From Lichina pygmaea (taxonomy: Eukaryota; Ascomycota; Lichinomycetes; Lichinales; Lichinaceae): a stretch of DNA of 64,000 bases. The notes below the pieces were generated by a model. It was given only the letters and a program-made list of their open reading frames with translations. It did not search any database and was not told the DNA's origin. Location: positions 1,860,001 through 1,924,000 of the forward strand of contig OY730171.1 in NCBI GenBank assembly GCA_963422465.1, given 5' to 3'. Of this stretch, positions 1 to 10,700 are shown piece by piece; position 1 is the stretch's first letter, and each line of letters opens with the position of its first letter. A program made the translations under genes and the position numbers.

Positions 1-24
1 TTGCACCACAGACAGCTGGTGCAG

Positions 25-1431
25 TCACTCGAACGTGTCCGAACCCTCGCTCGGAAACTGCAGGTCGTCCAGGACACCGGGGTTCTTTCTGAACGCTTCG
101 CTCCGGATTGTATCTCTCGCGAACAAGAGGTTCCTCTCCTTGACGACGCCGGGCTGGCCAGGAGCGGGTTTGGTTCCGCGCACGACTCTGGCGAGGAACC
201 GCATGAGGCTGCCGAGCCCGTCCTGCTGCGCCGACGCCTCCATGCCCCTCATGTTCTTGATGCCTTCGGACATGATCGCTGGCATGTAGTACGGCAGGAT
301 GGCCGTGCCGTCCTGGTAGCCGTCGACGCTCAGGCCGTCGACCAGCTGCTCTCGCGTCGACTGGGCCAGGGCGTAGAAAGCGCCGGCGAAGAGTTCGGCC
401 TGGGCCTTGTCGACGGTGCGGCCCATGGTCAGAAGGCGCAGCAGCGCACGTTCCTCCGGCTGCGAGATCGACAGGGCACGGAAACCCGTCTCTCGCAGCA
501 TCGAGTCGCGCTTCAGCAGCACCCTGTCGTATCCGGCCCGCAGCGTGCTCTGCCCCGCCATGATTTCGACGAGCGCGTCGCGGGCGGCCATGAAGGTTTG
601 GAAGACAGGTTCCGTCAGCATCTTCGCACACGATCCGTCAGCGTGCCCGGCCGCACCAGCAACATCGAGCAGCAGCTCGAGGAACTTGAGAGAGAAGGCG
701 TGGCGGTGGCCCCCCATCTTCAGCAGGCCCTCCAGGTTCCCGGGCACATTCTCGGCCTGGGCCAGCTGGGCCGCGTTCAGCTGCGACCCCATCTGAAGGC
801 CAAGCATGATGGTGTCTCTGGTGCCCGGGTCAAGCTGCCGCATGCAAGGTATCATATCCGCCTTCGCGGCCTCGTACACGACCGTGTCATGGTTGAGCTT
901 CTTGCCGACTCTGGCCGTGATTTCCTGGGCCAGACCTGGGTCTTTGCCCAAGTCGTTGACGACCACGGCGACGAGCACGGCGTACACGTCCTCCGGCGTC
1001 AGGAGGACGTCGTGAAAATACCTCTTCAAAGTCGCAAAGGACTCTTGACGCAATCTGCTAGACGGGGTCTGACACCTGCTGAACGCGTCGTAGTCTGCCG
1101 ACAGGATCCATTTCAGGGCCAACATCCCTGTCAAGGTACGGTTGACCTCGTCGTAATCTGCGCCCAACAGCCGCCGCGAGGGCGACGTCCTGTCTCTGTC
1201 GTCTTCGCCCTCGCGTTCCACGGGGCTGCATCCGGGGCTTCCGGGCTCGGACGCCGCTGTTGCATGTCGCAGGCGCTCGAGTTCTGGTCCAAACGCTCCA
1301 TGCAGTAGGTGCAGCGCGTTCTTGTCCTCCAAGCCGACGAATCGCCCCTGGCGGATGCTCTCCTTGAGAGCCAGATGGGGTTCCTCGGGTGCCATTCCTG
1401 GCATGGTCTGCGAAGCTGAGGACATGGTCAT
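25..1431 (-). CDS. Uncharacterised conserved fungal protein, 468 aa
   Basis: Single open exon on the minus strand. The frame stays open to 1455, but the codon there is TTG; the first ATG is at 1431 (MTMSS), with a second at 1425, and I take 1431 as the start. The stop is TGA at 25-27. The product is soluble and mostly helical, with no signal peptide or membrane span. A central segment with YFHDVLLTPEDVYAVLV followed by VNDLGKD has the look of an HD-type helical core, and a later part (LKMGGHRHAFSLKFLELLLDV) is well ordered. From memory it resembles a fungal domain of unknown function (possibly DUF6829), but I cannot confirm that. No reaction can be assigned. A 435-aa ORF on the opposite strand is a shadow of this gene. 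I am confident it is a gene and do not know its function. Confidence 0.75.
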   Translation of the reverse strand: MTMSSASQTMPGMAPEEPHLALKESIRQGRFVGLEDKNALHLLHGAFGPELERLRHATAASEPGSPGCSPVEREGEDDRDRTSPSRRLLGADYDEVNRTLTGMLALKWILSADYDAFSRCQTPSSRLRQESFATLKRYFHDVLLTPEDVYAVLVAVVVNDLGKDPGLAQEITARVGKKLNHDTVVYEAAKADMIPCMRQLDPGTRDTIMLGLQMGSQLNAAQLAQAENVPGNLEGLLKMGGHRHAFSLKFLELLLDVAGAAGHADGSCAKMLTEPVFQTFMAARDALVEIMAGQSTLRAGYDRVLLKRDSMLRETGFRALSISQPEERALLRLLTMGRTVDKAQAELFAGAFYALAQSTREQLVDGLSVDGYQDGTAILPYYMPAIMSEGIKNMRGMEASAQQDGLGSLMRFLARVVRGTKPAPGQPGVVKERNLLFARDTIRSEAFRKNPGVLDDLQFPSEGSDTFE

Positions 1432-2507
1432 GGGCACATATCGGAGCGCCTCCAAGGCGAGACCGACGATGATCGATGGGTGCTACGAACAACAGCAGGA
1501 GCAGGCCCACGACCCAAGAGACCCTGATCCCAATACAGATGCGGTGGCCGAGGAAACGCCCTCAACGATCTTCGTCTGGCCGTGTCATCATGGCATCTCC
1601 CACGACCGGCGTTGTGTACTGTATCGGAAGCAGCACGCACAGATGGACAAGGACCACACGTAGCAGACAGGGATTGCTATATCGTACGTCGACGATACTG
1701 CGTAGAGCAGGTCTGGCGGGCAATGACTGCCTCGTCTTATACCGTACATGGTGTTCCTGCCGTACGGCGTTGACCTAGGCAGCTATCGATCTCTGCTTGT
1801 CAGCCGGTAGCCTTGTTGCTGCGCCTACCAACTACAGGTGTTAGTTGAAACTCTTGTTGGAGCTGAAGTTGGATTTCTCGTGACTCTCGCTGATGGCGGT
1901 GCCCTCGTACGCGAACGGTGGGTTATTCCGGTGGACAATTCCTCAAGTCTACCCCAGTCGTGCAAACTCTTCCCCACGTATCCCCCCTTGCCTGGGATAT
2001 ACCCCTCTACTTGTACATACGTAGATACCTCGACTATGGTGTGCTGGCAGGGCAATTGAAGATCGGATAATTAATGCAATGCCCCTCTACGTATGTACGC
2101 CACTTTTCACCATGCCCCCCTTCGTACTTCGATGCCCCCCTTGCTTACTGGTACAGTACAGTACGTGCCTTGACACCTTGGGATTAGCGAAGTACTCCAG
2201 AACTATTGACAAGGTAGCCCTGCCATGCACACAGCTAACAGAGTCTCCACACCCCCAAGAATGCCACGAACGACTTCCAAATCAAGATCTGACTACAGGA
2301 GCGTAGAGTTAACTAGGCACTGGATGCGACTACAAAAAATTGCAACCGAAAAATGTGTGCTGTGTGAAGTGTCCAGGAGTTATGACAACTGCATCCTGGT
2401 CAACTTTGAAAAGTACTTGGCTTTAGGTGGGCCGGTTGGGTGCAGAGTATGTAGTCAGGTACGTACCATCAGCCGAGTGGGGCTCGGAAGTAATAAGGGG
2501 GGCAGGG

Positions 2508-2550
2508 TACCCGTGCCATGGGGGGGTATTACCCCCCCATGGCACGGGTA
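2508..2550. repeat. Perfect hairpin-forming inverted repeat (20-bp arms, 3-nt loop)
   Basis: The left arm TACCCGTGCCATGGGGGGGT is followed by ATT and then by its exact reverse complement. A near-identical copy lies at 56750-56789 and a collapsed one at 57385-57425, so this is a dispersed family rather than a chance palindrome. Confidence 0.9.
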
Positions 2551-3063
2551 TGTAAAAAGTTGCATAGAGGGGGCATCGCATGAATTGTCCGATTGGCGAC
2601 TTGAACCTTCTTGGTGCAGCGCAGGTGGCGTAGCGCTTAGGTGTCTGGACAATTTTTACAGTACTACCACGCCCATGATGCAGACTCTTGTTCCGGTGGC
2701 CCCCCCCTCTTACTTCAGAGCCTCCCTCGCTTAGGTAGGTACAGACACCCTGCAGAGCTGTCACATATGAAGCCAAGTATCCCTTCAAGCTGAGCAAGCC
2801 ATCGGTATCATAAGTCTTGAAAGAGCCGCATAGCCAAAATTTCTAGAAGCCATATGAGATGCTCGGTGCTACAGTAACGTACTCAGACCTCAGTTTTGAT
2901 ACCGGATATCACTTCTTGAGAGGGATAGGGACTCCGGTACTTATTAGCTGTGCGACTGTGTCGGTCGGCGGGCTGATGCCACAGAAGCTTAGCAATCCTT
3001 CTTGCTGCTCGGGGTTACCACTAAATTAGAAGCAAGGTGAGCAAGGGAGGTATTGAAGTAAGA

Positions 3064-3085
3064 GGGGGGGGGGGGGGGGGGGGGG
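3064..3085. repeat. Poly-G tract, 22 bp
   Basis: Uninterrupted G run joined to a copy of the CTCTTACTTCA repeat (here inverted). Its length may be an assembly estimate, as homopolymers this long are hard to call. Confidence 0.85.
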
Positions 3086-3699
3086 CATGGGAGCAAGCAA
3101 TTTGCATAGAGGGGGGTACGGCAGTAACAGTCCGAATCAAGTGCCAGGAAAGGAGGTCCACACATGGAGAAGAGTTCGCATGACTGGGGTACACCTGAGG
3201 AGTTGTCCGGATAAATGATCCGCCCGGTCTTCCTCACACCACCAACTCCCTTTCTCGTCTCAGTCGGACGACGAGACAGACACGTCCAAGCCAACAACGT
3301 ACTTCCACACTCGTACTACCAGAGACTGCACGTACGTGAGTCACTGCACTATTCCGGCTGTCCAAGTCATTACCCTAACGCGCCTAATCACCTCTGATGC
3401 AGTACCGTCACAAACGACTGGATTGTGATCAAGCCCTCTAATATCTTGCGCTACTGTCGACGCTTTGCTGTGGAGTACTGCCTAAGTTTCTATTACTATC
3501 TGCTAAGATGACTGCGGTGGAGAGCGCAAAAATAGACAGGATGACAAAAATAATGGACAAGAAAAAGAGAACAAGAGGAAGAGCGACCAGGACCTGCCTG
3601 GCCACTTAGTGCTTTATCGCCGCTGAATGACGATGAGCTCGAGTGCTGTCCCGACCTGATCTGATCTGGTCTGGCTAGCCTGACATGACCTGGTCTGAC

Positions 3700-3769
3700 A
3701 TGACAGACGGACAGACGGACAGACAGACCAGACCAGACCAGACCAGACCAGACCAGACCAGACCAGACC
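3700..3769. repeat. Satellite: ACGGACAG octamers, then ACCAG pentamers
   Basis: A short GACAGACG/GACAGACA stretch runs into eight perfect GACCA units (3726-3765). It is intergenic, between the uncharacterised gene at the left edge and the ammonium transporter. Confidence 0.9.
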
Positions 3770-3869
3770 CAACACACCGACTTGTAGCCGAGGAGAGAAG
3801 AAGAAAAAAGCAATCGGAGACGGGATTTCAGAATGTGGGATCCTCTCTCTCCGCGTCACTTCACCCCTT

Positions 3870-3871
3870 CT

Positions 3872-3907
<36 letters not shown>
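3870..3907. repeat. (ACG)n trinucleotide array
   Basis: Pure GAC/ACG triplets, about 12 units, 280 bp downstream of the ammonium transporter stop codon. It is not part of a supported coding frame. Confidence 0.85.
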
Positions 3908-3908
<1 letters not shown>

Positions 3909-4187
3909 ATCCCCCCCTTGCACATGCCTCGAGCCGAGACCTGTAGGCATGCCGCCAGCCACCTTCAGCCCCCTGGCTCGGCAAACAAAACTCTCGGCAA
4001 GCAGCACCGAGGAGCTGTGCGCGGCCCGAGAGGCGTGTGCGCAAGGCCGACCACATGAGAGCGAGGGCAGCGCGAGAGATAGACGAGTCGCGTCGCCTAG
4101 AGCAGAGAGTTGCCGATCGAAAGAAAAGAAAGGAGGTATGCACCGGGTATCCAACGGGAACTTTCTATGCGTCGACGGTCACCTCTC

Positions 4188-4832
4188 TCATTCGCGTTTC
4201 TCGGCGGCGATGGCGTGTCGATTGCCGCCAATGCCGGTATGATCCGTTCCAGGATCGCGGCCGTCGATCATGTTGCTGTGCTGGGTGACGCCGTAGCGGT
4301 CGCCGCTGGGCACCTCGTGGTCTCCGTTGGCCTGAACGCGCTTCGACGGCGTCCAGGCGAGGTAGTCGCGTCGGACCTCGACGTAGTCGTACGCGAACTC
4401 GCCGAGCTGGTCGTCGTCCATGCCGAGCAGCTCGGCCTCCTCCGACGCGCGCAGCTTGAGGCCGGGGATGAAGTTGATGGCGTAGGCCAGGATGAGCGAG
4501 ACGACGAAGGAGTAGGCCGTGCAGGCGACGATGTAGGCCACCTGGATGTACAGCTGCTTGTAGACGCCGTTGAGCCAGCCGCCGGCCGCCGCGTCCGAGC
4601 CGGTGTTGACGCCGTCGAGACCGATGATCCACGAGGCGCCGAAGAGGGCGTTGAAGACGAGGCCGACCATGCCGGGGATGCCGTGCTCGGCGAAGACGTC
4701 CATGGTCTCATCGATCCGAAGCAGGTACTTGACTGGAAGACGGCGGAACAGATGTCAGCCGCGGATGGAACCGCTGCAGGCGGGTCGAACGTAGTTTGAC
4801 GATGACGAGAGGTACGAACACACGGACCGCGC

Positions 4833-4863
<31 letters not shown>

Positions 4864-5968
4864 GGTGAGGAGGAAGGAGGAAGCAAGGGGCGGGGCAACG
4901 CACCTTTGGTGCCAAAGTTGCCGGCGATGCCGGCGACGACGCCGAGGATGATGCTGGCCCAGGGCGGGATGATGCCCGAGGCGGGCGTGGCGGCGACGAG
5001 GCCGCAGATGGCGCCGGAGCACCAGCCGACCATGGACCACTTCCTGGCGAGGCGGAAGTCGAGCAGGACCCAGGTGACGGCGGCGAACATGGCGGTCAGG
5101 TTCGTGTTCCAGCAGGCCATGACGGAGCGCAGGTTGGCGCCGAAGGCCGAGCCGCCGTTGAAGCCGAGCCATCCGAACCACAGCAGCGTCGTGCCGAGGG
5201 TGATGAGCGAGACGTTGTGGGGCCGGAAGTTGACCATCATCTTCTCCTGGCGCCGGCCGAGCACGATCGAGTACGCGAGCGCGGTCATGCCCGAGACGAT
5301 CTCGACGGGCCCGCCGCCGGCGTAGTCGTAGACGCCGTAGTTGTAGGCCCAGCCGTTGACGTTCCAGACCCAGGCCGCGACGGGGCAGTAGACGATCGTG
5401 GCCCAGAAGAACATGAAGACGATGAAGGGCAGCAGCCGGCCGCGCTCGGCGACGGCGCCGGCGACGATGGCGCCCGTGACGGCGGCGAACTTCATCTGGT
5501 ACAGGCTGTAGAGCAGCTCCGGGATGAGCGGGCTGCCGGGGCTGGGCACGCCGAGGGTGTTCTGGAGGCCGAAGTGCCTGAGGTTACCGATGAAGCCGTT
5601 CGTGGCCGTGATGCTGAAGGCGAGCGAGTAGCCCCAGAAGTACCACTGGAACGTGATCATCGACATGGTCGCCATGCAGGCGAAGATCATGCTGAGGGCC
5701 GACTTCCGCCGGGCCAGGCCCGAGTAGAGGAAGCCGAGCCCGGGTATCATGACCAGGACCATGGCGGCGGCGACGAGGATGAAGGCGACGTCGCCCTTCT
5801 CGTACCATTGGTTCAAGTTCTCGACGGCTGGCGCACGGTCAGCGTCGTCGTCGTCACCGCGCGAGCGTCCGGACGGGCCAAACGCGCGGGCGGCTTACAA
5901 GAATCTCCACCATTGTCCGAGTCCGTGCCGTTGAACTCCCTCGGCGCGCCGATCCAGGCGTACGACAT
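4188..5968 (-). CDS. Ammonium transporter, Mep1/Mep3 type (Amt/Mep/Rh family), 512 aa
   Basis: Plasma-membrane NH4+ uptake protein. Three exons: 5968-5899, 5827-4904 and 4732-4188. The introns (71 and 171 bp) start GTAAGC and GTGCGT and end CAG, and the phases agree. Splicing restores MSYAW at the N-terminus, the junction before NLNQWYEKGD, and GTKVKYLLRID across intron 2. About 11 hydrophobic spans are visible. Family marks are MIPGLGFLYSGLARRKSAL and DYAGGGPVEIVSGMTALAY. In the pore 'twin-His' site the first position is Glu (GGPVEIV) while the second His is kept (DVFAEHGIPG). This Glu/His pair is typical of fungal Mep1/Mep3-type carriers, whereas Mep2-type sensors keep two His. Intron 2 carries 29 C in a row on the coding strand. 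The 5' region has GATA-type motifs, consistent with nitrogen control. Length is normal for the family. Upstream TTG/antisense ORFs are shadows. Confidence 0.95.
4833..4861. repeat. Poly-G tract, 29 bp, inside ammonium transporter intron 2
   Basis: On the gene's coding strand this is C29, lying 98-126 nt upstream of the 3' splice site. The length is probably unstable or approximate. Confidence 0.85.
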
Positions 5969-6507
5969 CTTTGCGTATCTGGGGAGAAGACCAGGCTCTC
6001 CTGAGGCCTATGTCGACGAGAAGGAGGAGAGGGAGTATTACAGGGGCCGCAACGGAGCCAGGGCAAAGGAAACGCGGAGGAGACCAGAGGACGAGACGAG
6101 ACGCAGGGATCGGATGACGGAAGGAGGACGGAGGAGGGGGGAGGGGGGGGGGGGAGATGGGAGATGTATGAAGGGGAAGAAGCTGGGGAGGAAGACCGAG
6201 ATGAAGAAGAAGAAGGAGAAGGGGAAGAGGAAGGGCAGCTGGCGGGTCGGCGCACAGTCCACCGCTCTGCTGTGCCCGCGCCGTAGGAGCTCCGCGCTGC
6301 TGTTGCTCTCGTCGCTTGGCACTCGGCGTCGTCTCTCGATCGTCGAGCTCTCGTGGTGCTGCGTTTCTTTTCGTTGGGGGGAGCTCTTCCCGTTTGGCTT
6401 TCGAACGCCTCGTACATCCGTACATCCGTACCGGCTTTCTCTTGGCTGGATGACGGTGTAGTCGAAATGACAGCAGCTGCGCGCCCACCCACCCCTCCCC
6501 TTCCCCG

Positions 6508-6513
6508 AGATAA
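6508..6513 (+). promoter_or_regulatory. GATA-factor (AreA/NIT2-type) candidate site
   Basis: AGATAA, matching HGATAR, 540 bp upstream of the ammonium transporter ATG. Nitrogen-regulated fungal permeases are usually driven by AreA/NIT2 through paired sites; a second motif lies at 6684. The motif is short and this is an inference. Confidence 0.3.
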
Positions 6514-6559
6514 CAAGCAGCCAATGAAGCGATCAGCCGCTGTAAGGCGACGCCGCTCG

Positions 6560-6561
<2 letters not shown>

Positions 6562-6591
<30 letters not shown>
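6562..6591. repeat. Poly-G tract, 30 bp
   Basis: Uninterrupted G run followed by a TG/GC-rich tail, 594 bp upstream of the ammonium transporter start codon. It is intergenic. Confidence 0.85.
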
Positions 6592-6592
<1 letters not shown>

Positions 6593-6683
6593 GGTGTGCG
6601 TGCGCGCGGGCGCAATGGTTGCTCGAAGCTACCGACAGGAAGCGGGTATCAGTGCCGAAGTCAAAACAGGCATCGAGACAGGA

Positions 6684-6689
6684 CGATAG
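6684..6689 (+). promoter_or_regulatory. Second GATA-factor candidate site
   Basis: CGATAG, an HGATAR match about 170 bp from the one at 6508 and 716 bp upstream of the ammonium transporter start. It is supportive only as a pair. Confidence 0.25.
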
Positions 6690-7700
6690 AGCTAACATAG
6701 GACTGTACTCGTACACACTTGAGTGCGTGGTACGAGCCCGAAGAAGTCTGTCAGGCGCAAGATGAGATATCGCAGCAGAGCCAAATGATCAGGGCAAAAA
6801 GAAAGCAGCCAGAACGGGAGAGAGAGAGAAGCATAGATGATACGTAGAGCCGGCTGAGCCGTGGGCATCTCGACGGCGCACCTGGTCGTACGTCCGTACC
6901 GGCCTCTCTCTCTCTCTTCCTGGCCTCCGCCGCGTATCAGTCGTTGTCATACTCGTACAGAGCTGTCATGCCTCCAACGTTTCCGGTTCCGTTTCCATCG
7001 ACCCGCGTGCTACGGCGTGCGTGGCCGTCCTGTCCGTCGTCTCCGTCGAGGTCGTCGGCAGAAGCCGCATCTTCGTCACCTTTGCGGCGCATTGCCTCGC
7101 GTCGCATCTCGTCGTTTGCCGGAGTCGAGAAGTGTCGCATCCTGCAGGGCCTGAGCATGACCGCATCACATTTTGCCTTGCTCGTACGTACGTACGTAGG
7201 CCCGTAGCTTGGCCTTGCGCGTACATCCGTAGTATCGCAACGCAGGAGCGCACCGTCCGCCTGCTCGCCCTCGTTAGCTATCCGTGCCATCGTCGTGGCA
7301 CGGAGCAAGGTCCGACATCCGCATCCGGGATCGTCGTACGTACCCCTAGCCAGCCACGCCGGCCACTCGACGGAGCAACACCGCCCATGAGACTTGACAC
7401 CCCATCACCTTACCGCCTGGACCCAGCCGAGCGGCGATCAGAAGAGATGAGAGCTATCGTGCCCTGAGAATTGAGACCCGAGGCGTGAACGGGACCACGT
7501 CGTCGAAAGAGATGAGACGCGCCCGTCGCGCGCTCTTCCCCCACGGTCAGCCAAGGGGCACCAATAGAAGCATAACCCGTAGCCGAGTCGAGGCTGGCTA
7601 AGCGAGCGTAAGCGAAAACAGCGCGGAGATAGACGGGCGGCCGGGACGAGGTGGATTGACGGACTCCCGGCGCGTTGATCGTACGGTACGTTACGTAAGT

Positions 7701-7766
7701 ACGTAACGTACGGGGGTACGGAGGTACGTAGGTACGTAACGTACGGGGGTACGGAGGTATGTAGGT
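7701..7766. repeat. 33-bp tandem duplication built from GTAC motifs
   Basis: Two adjacent 33-bp copies differ at one base (TACGTAGG versus TATGTAGG). Each holds ACGTAACGTACGGGGGTACG. Flanking sequence (about 7677-7790) continues in the same GTAC/ACGT style. Confidence 0.9.
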
Positions 7767-10700
7767 ACGTAGTACGTACCTTACCGACCTTCCGTGGGCC
7801 GAGACGCCCTACGAGATGCAAGCTGAGGAGCCCCCCACCGGGCTCCCGCCAAGGCTGGAGATGGCCGGCGTGATTGGTCCTGTCACGGTGGCTTGGGGGG
7901 AGCGATCTCTTATCTCTGAGACAGTTCCAAGATCGTGCTCCTCTGTACGTGCAACGGGCCAAGCCAAGTGGCCGGTCGTTGGCGTGGGGTGTCTTGTGAA
8001 GCCACGATTCAGGTTCCATGGCGCATCACCGTACACGGTAAAGGTACGCCAAGCGACGCCGCCGTCCGTCGAATTCGTCAGCCGTCGTTGGCCGATCCTC
8101 GCTCCTTATCTTCAAGCTCGCCTGGTGCGCACGTGATCTCAGACGTCCGAAGGCAGGAAGAGACGGACCGGCCGGATCTAAAGCCGACTCGCGGCGCAGA
8201 CTCGCGGCGCAGCAGCGGTCGGTGACAGCGTGAATGGGGTGCGTTGCGCGAAAGAGGGTGTGCAGACGGGGTCACGTCGAGCCGGAGGAGGGTGTGAGCG
8301 GAATGCAGCCTAGGGGAGCTGAATGGCGCCGGTGACGACGATGACGAAGGTGAGGTGGATGGGGCCGACGGCTGAAGACAAAGTGCGGGGAGCGGGTCGA
8401 TCTGGAGAAACGGCCGCGGCCACGTTAGAAAGCCCGGATGACGAGGCTCAATCACAGGGGGGACGGGAGCAGACCAGACGGAGGCGCCGCGTTGTTCGGA
8501 GCGTAGTACTGTGGACGAGACGTTGGAGATATCGAGTACGAAGCGTACCATTGGATATCATTTCGCAGCCCGTGGTCGAGGTCAGAGCCTCGTAGTAGCA
8601 CCGCACGGCGCTGTCGGCGCACTCTATCGTCGTACGGTCGAGTATACGTACTGTAGTACGTAGCCAAGCTGTGGGTCTGTCCGCCCGAAAAGCAACGAGC
8701 TCGATGTCGTGCTTGCTTCTGCGGCTTCTCGGAAAGACCCTGGCGGTGGTGGGCAGGACGCGAGAACCAGATCCGTGGAGAGAGTCAGCAATCTAATAAT
8801 CTTCGCGTCCGGATTTGGCCTCCGTCGTCCGGGTCCGGATCGGTTCGGACTCGCAGCAACATCTTCGGCCCGGTGGCCTGGGGCTTGGGGCCCGGCGCTG
8901 GAGGACGGTCAGCGGGTCCGGATCGTCGTGGAACAGATGCATGCCCCGGTCTGTCAACCGGGCTCGCCATCGTCGTCGACGAGCCGGCGGAGATGCACAG
9001 TCCGCCAAGGATCGCGCTGTGTTGCCGTGCCGCAGCGACGAACTTAGCAGTGCATGCGATGTCCATGTTTCCCCTGTCTCGTATTCGGTTGCCTAATGAT
9101 GGACGAGCCACGATACCGTCGCTCCATCGCACCTGCCGGCAAGTGGGAGCCGAGATCCCATTGTGGACGTTGGCACACTATCTCCGTGCCCGGTCGGTAT
9201 TGGGATCGTGCATCAGCTCGTAAGTACGTCGATCCCGTCTCTTGTTCGGTGTCTCGACGATAAAAGTCAAATCGGATCATGTGACTGTCTCAGGCGCAGC
9301 CCGTCGCTCAACAGATAAGAGAAAGCGCATTTCTCATTGGGTGTCCACGCCGCTCGTGCTTCTCACGACGTCTCGAAACAGCTGGCAGGCGGCGAGGCTC
9401 GCTTCGGGGGCTCAAGCCAGAACGCTTGACGCCGCCTGAAGATACCGGCAAGGTACGTAGGTACGAGGCGATATCGCAGCCGTACAGAAACAGAGACGGC
9501 TCGAATCAGCGGCCTCCTCGAGCGCGAGAAAGGCCGTTCTGCAGACGGAGGCGCTGTGCCAGGTCATCTTTCGTGAGCTGCCATCGAGTAAGCTCGCTTG
9601 ATCAAGCTTTGCCACCGGGCACCGAGTCTGAGAAGCCATGGAAATTTTTTCTCTCTTGGATTCGACATATCAGCATACGAAACGAACCGAGATTGCATCA
9701 GCTCATCTGCGCGACCTTTAAGATGGTGCAACACGACGATGAAGATACCACCGTGGTGGTGCAAACCTTGGTAGATGACAGACTCATGTTGCCAGCCCCC
9801 TTGACGGCACGCACAGGACATTGTGAGACGGTGATGGCCATGGCTATCAGCCAGTTGAATTGAGATCGGGATGGAACTTGTTCATCCGTTGAAGAGAAGA
9901 GAGTAGCTTGCCAAGCTGACCTGTAAGCATGAACACTCACACCAATTAGATCCAGACGTAGAATGGAGGGACGTCGACGAGGAGAACTTAGCTCGACTTC
10001 ACCCTTTGAGGCCAGAACGGAGACCTGTTGCTCGTTGAACGCAACCCCGATATCGGTCAAGACGGTAGGTGATTTACATACGTAGAGCTCTCATCGTCAT
10101 GAAAACCCCGGTTCCTCGGAAGAAACGTATATTTTCAAGTAGCATGGAAGAGGATATTCCGAGTCGGTGAACCTGCTTTCCCATAAGGTGCAGGGGCTCC
10201 TATTTCTTGCTGCTCTCTGTGGAATAGTCATGGGCCTTCCATGGGGCCATGTCACCTGAGAAGACGAGTAAAGTGGCCGTAGAGACGAGACTAGCGACCT
10301 TGGTCATACCACTGCACCTCAGTAGAGGTCCACTTTGACCGTTTCTATACGAGTAGAAATGCCCAGGGAACATAATCGTAATGTTGAGGCTGACGCCGCC
10401 AAGCACCTACGAGGAGGCATGCCAGGCAGTGCCAGGCCCGACGGATCACCACCACTACGGAGAGGTAACCAGTACAGCACTAGAGGCAAGTGCGTATGCT
10501 GTCGAGGCTGCTTCCCCACCTCGACTGAAGAATCCAACGTGCTTCTCGACGCCATGAGATGAAACACAAGAATCAAACAGCTGGCTGCATCATTCTCGGA
10601 GATATGGGGATTCCAGTACTTACGTACTTCGGTATCACAAGTACGTATGTACTTAGTTGCTGGAACTTGAGTAGCACTAGGCCATCTATAGCTAGGTGAG

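Larger units (their letters stand above)
1925..3215. repeat. Nest of related direct and inverted repeats
   Basis: Two segments match in opposite orientation: about 1929-2000 (GGACAATTCCTCAAG, then CCCCAGTCGTGCAAACTC) and the complement of about 3140-3212 (GGACAACTCCTCAGG, then CCCCAGTCATGCGAACTC). A second family, CCCCCCTCTTACTTCA followed by a CCTCCCT-type sequence, occurs at about 2699-2732 and inverted at about 3038-3070, with a diverged inverted copy at about 2472-2506. A third, TTGCATAGAGGGGG, occurs at about 2563 and 3101. The pattern fits a decayed non-autonomous mobile element or a nested pair, but I see no coding remnant. Confidence 0.6.
1432..4187. other. Spacer with repeats, no recognisable gene
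   Basis: Nothing here looks like a conserved protein; the short ORFs are unrelated to one another and lack codon structure. It holds a nest of related direct and inverted repeats (about 1925-3215), a perfect 43-bp inverted repeat, a 22-G tract, an ACCAG pentamer array and an ACG trinucleotide array, listed separately. Confidence 0.6.

Noticed and set aside
1-1308. 435-aa ORF on the plus strand at the left edge
   Set aside because: Antisense shadow of the conserved 468-aa gene, starting at TTG.
9698-10060. 120-aa ORF on the minus strand
   Set aside because: Begins with TTG, has possible donors but no conserved content; not enough for a gene call.
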